Below, piece by piece: positions 58,640 to 64,000 of a DNA stretch of 64,000 nucleotides. Position 1 is the first letter of the stretch; each line of letters starts with the position of its first letter. Origin of the DNA: Prostheceraeus crozeri (lineage: Eukaryota > Platyhelminthes > Polycladida > Euryleptidae); assembly GCA_907163375.1 (NCBI GenBank), contig CAJQUW010001859.1, positions 496,001 to 560,000 on the forward strand, given 5' to 3'. A program made the position numbers and the translations under genes. Below the pieces are notes generated by a model that saw only the letters and a program-made list of their open reading frames with translations, was not told where the DNA came from and did not search any database.

Positions 58640-59480
58640 AGGCACTTCTATTCATCTCGAAGAGGGCGGAAATGACGGTATGAGGTGGTGTAACAGATGA
58701 TCAGGATCAAGCATCTTCCTGAAAAGTTTAAGAGCAGACGTCCTTCGGCGAAGGTGAAGAGGGGTAAGGAGATCACATGTGCAGTGGTAGTCGCAGATGA
58801 TACGATGACAACGCTTCCTAACCTTTTCAATTTTGTTGGAGTTTGTCGTAGACAGTCCGACGAAGAATGGACTGTTATATTCAAGTCCACTTCGAATGAT
58901 GGAATTGTATACATTTTCTTTCATTGCTTCAAAATATAAATATTCTCGACGTTTTGCATATGTTAGCAACGTGAGTATCCTATTTCAAATTATCCTGAAA
59001 CTAAATACCCAAAAATCTCATCTCAGAAACAGGGGCAGCTAAAATTCCAATATCTGCCAAACTTGGTGTGGATCGTTTCTTTACAACCATGAAATTGGTT
59101 TTCTCTCGATTGATAAGGAGACCTTTAGAATCACACCATTGGATAACATTAATAATTTCCTTATCTATTTTGTTGTTTAGGTTGTTTGTTGTGTCAAAGA
59201 TGACAGGAAGAACCACAATAATGTCGTTGGCATACTTAAACATCTTAGTTTCTGGACCGCAGCATTTTAAGGAGCCGATTTGTAAGCAGCAAAGATAAGG
59301 AGACAGACATGAGCCTTACGGAACGCCTGACGTTGCCCACATGAGCGAGCTATTCCAGCCATCAACGAAAACATAATGACAATGCCTCTTCTAGTATGGA
59401 CCATCGGATGAGCTGGGAAGGGAAAGATCCCCAGGGCGCCCAAATAATAGGCTATTATTATTATAAGTGACCAAATTAAA
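58640..59480 (-). pseudogene. LINE reverse-transcriptase fragment
   Basis: Minus-strand pieces in several frames: MFKYANDIIVVLPVI (motif C, YADD-like with a changed second residue), NVIQWCDSKGLLINREKTNF (motif D), EMRFLGI (motif E), then ENVYNSIIRSGLEYNSPFFV and LSTTNSNKIEKVRKRCHRII, and a tail RRRTSALKLFRKMLDPDHLL. This is the second half of a CR1/jockey-like LINE reverse transcriptase, with frameshifts and stops, no endonuclease and no clear 3' end. Confidence 0.7.
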
Positions 59481-62400
59481 GAGGAGATCAACGAGGTTCT
59501 CATGTTACCACTCCCGATCTCGTACGATGCCTAGAACACCCAGAAATCGCATATGAATTTCTCTAAAAATAGCCTCTAACTTCGTATGATACGCTCATAG
59601 AAATAGACTGTTTATCTGAAATTGACTAGAATGGAAATTGATTCAAGGTCGCGGCACATCCGGGGAACTAAATTGGGGGTATGAAACACCGATGAAAAGC
59701 TTAGAATTGCACATGTGATTGTTTCTAACACAATTATTCAGTCGTTTACAAGTGTATCTAGGTGAAAATGCATGCGATTTTTGTGCCACTAATATGCAAT
59801 GCATGGAGCTTTACTTCCATTCTAGATGTTTTATTGTTACCCATTTCTATGGATGCGCAGTTCATTAAAGGGTTAATCTTGAAGATCATTAACAATTTTT
59901 TTATCAAATCGATTCAATATTAATTCTAAGAGCATATGTGACCATTTGGAGGCGATAGAATGAGCAAACAATTTCACCCAGATTCATCTAAGCAAGCAGA
60001 GTGAGTTCTGAATGACTCGGGACGTCTAATACGCGCAAAATGACAATGGCCGATTAAATCTTGACATAGGACATTACACGCGATTTTAAGGGGTCTGTGG
60101 ATGTTGGCCCATATGCACAGGACAAACCTACAAATGAGCATTTTTGGCTTCAAATTAGATCATCAGAAAAATTAGACATCGCATTTCTTCTAATAAGCGC
60201 CGCGGCTTGTACGTGTATTTTTCCAACGGTTTTTCTAGTCTGGTGTCTATTGGTTAATTCCCGTATCAGGTGCATCTAATGCACTCATAATATATCCACC
60301 AAATGATATATCTACATGTATCAATGCCTATGTTGACCGAACATAATTACAGCGGATTTAACTTTGAAATCATAACTCTTTTTAACTGTTTTCATCACGA
60401 AAGCGCAGAAGTAAGCATTTTTAGCCACCGTTCATAAAAATGATCTGACAATTCATTAGGAAGAATTGACAAACAAAAAAATGTATCTTAGGATTACAAC
60501 TATTACTAGACCCGAAATATAATACAAATATGCGTGCATATAGCTGTCACTGTCTTGATGTCAACTTTCTCCGACAAACAAAAGTACAGAGACAGCAGTG
60601 CATGCAAAGCTTGTAATAGTTGATGGAATGAACCATGATAGTGAAAAAAGGATTGTCTTTTCACTTGGTGATTTACGAGTAGTAGAGAAGGCAAGCCCTC
60701 CTATCCTCGATCACACCTAAGTGCCAAAGGTCACATCGGAGACAAAAATGAAATACTAGTTTGTTTGAGAACATTACCTCTCACCCTCACGTTAATCGTG
60801 TATTAGATGGCTCCTCTGAAGCGCATTAAAATCGAAAATGTACTCATATTTTTTGGAGAAAGATAGGGGATTTTCCTGCCTGGTAGAGACTAGAGAAAAG
60901 CCGTGTGAAGTACGCATCAAGAAGATGGGAGGAGCCGAGTCGTATGCATCCAACTGAAAGCGACATTTGATAAACTTTCATCGAAAATGATTGATAATTG
61001 ATACAGCAATGATCACTAAAAACAGGTTCAGGTAAGCCTATAATGATCTATGATGTAAGTTACCGGTTTGCTTTTCACAAACTAGGCTTTGTATACTTGC
61101 CACCCTGAGTCGGGTTGAAACATTACTGAAATATCGAGCTAGGAATCACTGTCTCGCAGAACAGGAAGACATAGCATAAATCGCGGAATCCAGAAAGAAA
61201 AATATTAAAACTATGTAATGATGACGAAATCAAAAAGTTATTTCATTTAATTGTCAAATGTTCAGTCTTCATCAAAATCAGGAGAAAGTACATCCCTTCA
61301 ATTATAGATATCTGTGAAGAGGAGTGCATTTGGTACACGTGAATGAATTGAAATTTTTGTCGTGCTCTCTAATTAAAATATATGACAAGTGAGATCTATT
61401 CACATTCGAAAAGATGACGATCAGCTTCAGATCAATCAATTGCTAACTTTTCTTTCATTAGAGAGGGTCAACTATTGGCAACATGTGTCAATAATCAACT
61501 GATGCATTGCAGAGGATGGTCCATACATAAAGGCAATATAAAATGGACATGCTATTGTTGTATGTAGGCTACATCTAATTTATCGTTCATCTGGTGACCA
61601 CAGCCCGATTTTTTTACCGAATGTCATTGAGTTCTGGATAGCCACTTGCACAAGGAAATGAGTGAAACGTATGCTGCGCTACGTTGTGAGATGAATGTAA
61701 ATATACTGTCGCTTCAGGAAATTTAATTGAATGGATTTTTGTTACGTGTCATGTACTCCCTTCGATATTTTTAGTATCGACAGGTTTGCATCAAATGACT
61801 TCATAGCTAGGCAATATGTTCTAACTGAGAAATTTAGTGACTTGATAAAATATAAATCAACTCTGGTCTTATATTGACACTATCCATGCGTGCGGGGGGG
61901 GGTTCGGCCGCGTGTCGAATTTTTTCTGTGAGCTTCCTAGTAAAATTAAGCCGCCCAACCTACTGAGCCGAATTCCGTTAACAGTATAGTAGAAAGTAGG
62001 TTGTTCTGATGATGGTTCAAGACTTAGATCATTCTGAATTAATGCATCTAAAATAGTCGAACAGACTGTCGATGTTGAACTGCAATGGTTTCCTGACTTG
62101 CCCCCCCCCCATAGAGCATCGAGAATAATTTAAATAGCTATAGCTTCATTTTATTAGGAATAAAAAAATAGGCAAGTCAACTAAAAAACGATGGACCAAT
62201 TCAGTAAATAGTATAGATACATTGTACTGTTTAGGAAGAAATAAATTTATATGATGTAATGTAGATTTCTTTTATCTCCAAATCCGGTAAATCCGGTTCC
62301 GGCCGGATTTAAATTTTTCACATCCGGTGCACCCCAACTTATTGCAAAATTATTTCAGTCGTGACTTTGGAATGTGATTTACTTGCATGTCATTGTCGAC

Positions 62401-63433
62401 CCTCTCACCAAATAACAAGTACATGTAAATAAGTAATCATGTATGTCAAATCAAGTCGCCGTTAAGATAGGTTCCTGCGAAATAATTGATCCATCGATTA
62501 TTAAAAATCCCAATTTTGCTTTGTGATAAATGATATTGATTTTGAAATGCCTGAATTTGACAGTGATAACAGAAATGTGAATCTCTCATTCAATCACATC
62601 GCTTGCCTCGTCATTCACTTTAATACTTCAGTTTTTGAGCATTTCAGCCGTCATGGTTATCCTCTCATCAGTGATCCTGTGTGCTAGTGATTTACTTCAT
62701 TTAAATTTTAAATGAAATCATTGTTTACGCTATCCGAAAGTCTGCAATAAAACATTTTGAATGTTGAGAAACATCAACAAAAAATGACAAGCTGACCAAT
62801 ACCAAAGGAAAAACGATGCCTGCCATATACCGATAACTATAGGTTTTAGGTAGCAGTACGTTGTCATTTCAGCACAGCAATTTGTACAGAAATCACACAT
62901 AAATTTAAGACGTTTCCGAGAACCGTAGTCTCTACATTTTGGAATATCTCCCGCTCCACAGCCCTGTTTTTTTGTCACAACTGCAAACAGAATATTTTCA
63001 CTTAACCTATATATCAGACTAGGTGAAACCCACATCTATAGGCATGATTGTTATCTGAGTATTGGTTGATTGATAAAATAAACTCCATGCGAAGTTAAAT
63101 GAAAAGCAAAGCTAGAAATTTCGACCTTTTTTGATAAAAAATAAAAAGAATAATTCATAATGCTTCCTCATGCACCACGTTTCTTGTTTTCCCATCTTCT
63201 GCGTTGATGAGCACCAAGTCCTTCTTCCCTGCTCTTGATGCGACAACGTACAACATCCCAATTGAGAAATTTTTGTCCAAGCTTCAAAATATAATGTTGA
63301 CTATTGATTACTGATATCATGCAAGGTATTAGTAGTTTGACTTGACGGTCAATGCTATGTTGTCCTTGGGGACGAAGTCATCTGATTGGATTACGCAGAA
63401 TGTTCAATTGAGTACTTGTGCCTAGTGCTCTTT
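59481..63433. other. Intergenic, no gene seen
   Basis: About 4 kb without a supportable gene. Small features: a G8 run at 61,893, a C10 run at 62,103, and a short CCGG-rich patch at 62,281-62,335 (ATCCGGTAAATCCGG, CCGGCCGGAT) that resembles a decayed hAT-type terminus. Confidence 0.5.
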
Positions 63434-63512
63434 AGGTCGATAGGCCAGTAGGTAGAGCGCTGGCTTTGGATAAATGAGCTCTGTGGTTCAAATCCGGTCG
63501 ATTATTTTCCGT
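63434..63512 (+). repeat. tRNA-derived SINE head or tRNA pseudogene
   Basis: AGTAGGTAGAGCGCTGGC is a good A box with D-arm, and GTGGTTCAAATCCGG a good B box with T-arm, 35 bp apart. Ends GTCGA / TCGA-type pairing is partial. The anticodon stem does not close (CTGGC against AAATG), so it is not a working tRNA. It is best read as the head of a tRNA-derived SINE or a relic. Confidence 0.5.
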
Positions 63513-64000
63513 CTATGAAATTTAAAAAATACTCTTACCATGGACTGGATTGATGTAATAACTAGTAAATTAATTCTGATGGCTGTCGAAAGTCGTCAAC
63601 TTTATGGTTGCCTAGACAACAGCACAGCGAATTTTTATCACGGGCAAATTTTTTTTCCTGGCAAAATGCATTATCTACACAATCGATGTTTGAGACATAA
63701 AATTTCCTGCATGAAATCGGAGTTGGAAATATCTATAGTTGGCAATACAATCGTAGGTGCCTCTTCATCTAAATCCTAATCTGATCTATTTCGTCTTACT
63801 TTCGAATCCTGCTTGGGATGTTGTCCTAAATGTGTTGTTAATTTGGCAATTTCCCAAAAATTATAAATCAGAAGCATAATTCGATTATATCATTATTTCG
63901 GTGCGTGAAATATCAATAACTTAGAAAAATCACATGTAAAATCATTAAAATCTGAAGACACAAGTGTCTTTTTCTAAAATGTTGAAAAAAGTATTTAAAT
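63513..64000. other. Intergenic, no gene seen
   Basis: No supported feature; may include the body of the SINE-like unit. Confidence 0.45.

Noticed and set aside
59481-63433. Host genes in the right flank
   Set aside because: All open frames are short, without homology, splice context or codon-like composition that I can see.
63434-63512. Functional tRNA gene
   Set aside because: Good A and B boxes but the anticodon stem does not pair, so it was called a SINE head or pseudogene.

Overview
The window is eukaryotic, most likely from a marine invertebrate. It is AT-rich and gene-poor, littered with palindromic words such as TAGGCCTA and TACATGTA, and holds spliceosomal introns, LINE, mariner, hAT and Penelope-like elements. 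I found no host protein gene that I can support; nearly everything recognisable is a mobile element or its relic.

Layout. 1-10.9 kb: intergenic DNA with worn DNA-transposon pieces (mariner tails near 1.1 and 3.6 kb, hAT pieces at 5-7.6 kb). 10.9-14.2 kb: a nearly full-length but broken LINE on the minus strand, followed by a second LINE reverse-transcriptase fragment (14.4-15.3 kb) and a Ty3/Gypsy-like pol relic (15.3-16.2 kb). 16.2-21 kb: sparse, with two small inverted-repeat elements. 21-34 kb: a dense nest of Penelope-like elements (PLEs, reverse transcriptase plus GIY-YIG endonuclease), each bounded by inverted copies of its own end and by TA microsatellites. At least one carries a hammerhead ribozyme with an exact core at both ends. 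The nest also holds palindromes built only of such ends, one mariner-type element and one tandem-repeat-bearing inverted-repeat element.

34,732-57,334: one Polinton/Maverick of 22.6 kb with a perfect 6-bp target duplication (AATATT), AG...CT termini and long terminal inverted repeats that differ mainly in C-run length and in the copy number of a 305-bp repeat. It reads almost whole and young. It carries the expected set: protein-primed DNA polymerase B, retroviral-type integrase with chromodomain, packaging ATPase, adenain-like protease, major capsid protein and two penton/minor-capsid-like paralogues. It also carries an unusual set: a TATA-binding-protein (TBP) homologue, two tandem PC4-like proteins beside it, a DEDDh exonuclease, a stand-alone relative of the polymerase N-terminal domain, and two RING-like proteins.

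The main discovery candidate is that this Polinton appears to bring its own promoter-recognition system. The genes at the left end and polymerase B have host-style promoters (paired CCAAT boxes plus TATA) and an ATG-only first exon. The TBP homologue has a canonical TATAAAAG box. In contrast, the virion-gene units and one PC4-like gene are preceded, 29-46 bp before the start codon, by TATGCAAA or a close variant. I infer an early/late switch in which host TBP drives early genes and the element-encoded TBP, perhaps with the PC4-like proteins, reads the TATGCAAA core element. The TBP homology is strong from sequence; the switch itself is a hypothesis.

57.3-64 kb: mostly empty intergenic DNA, with one LINE reverse-transcriptase fragment (58.6-59.5 kb) and a tRNA-derived SINE-like head near 63.45 kb.
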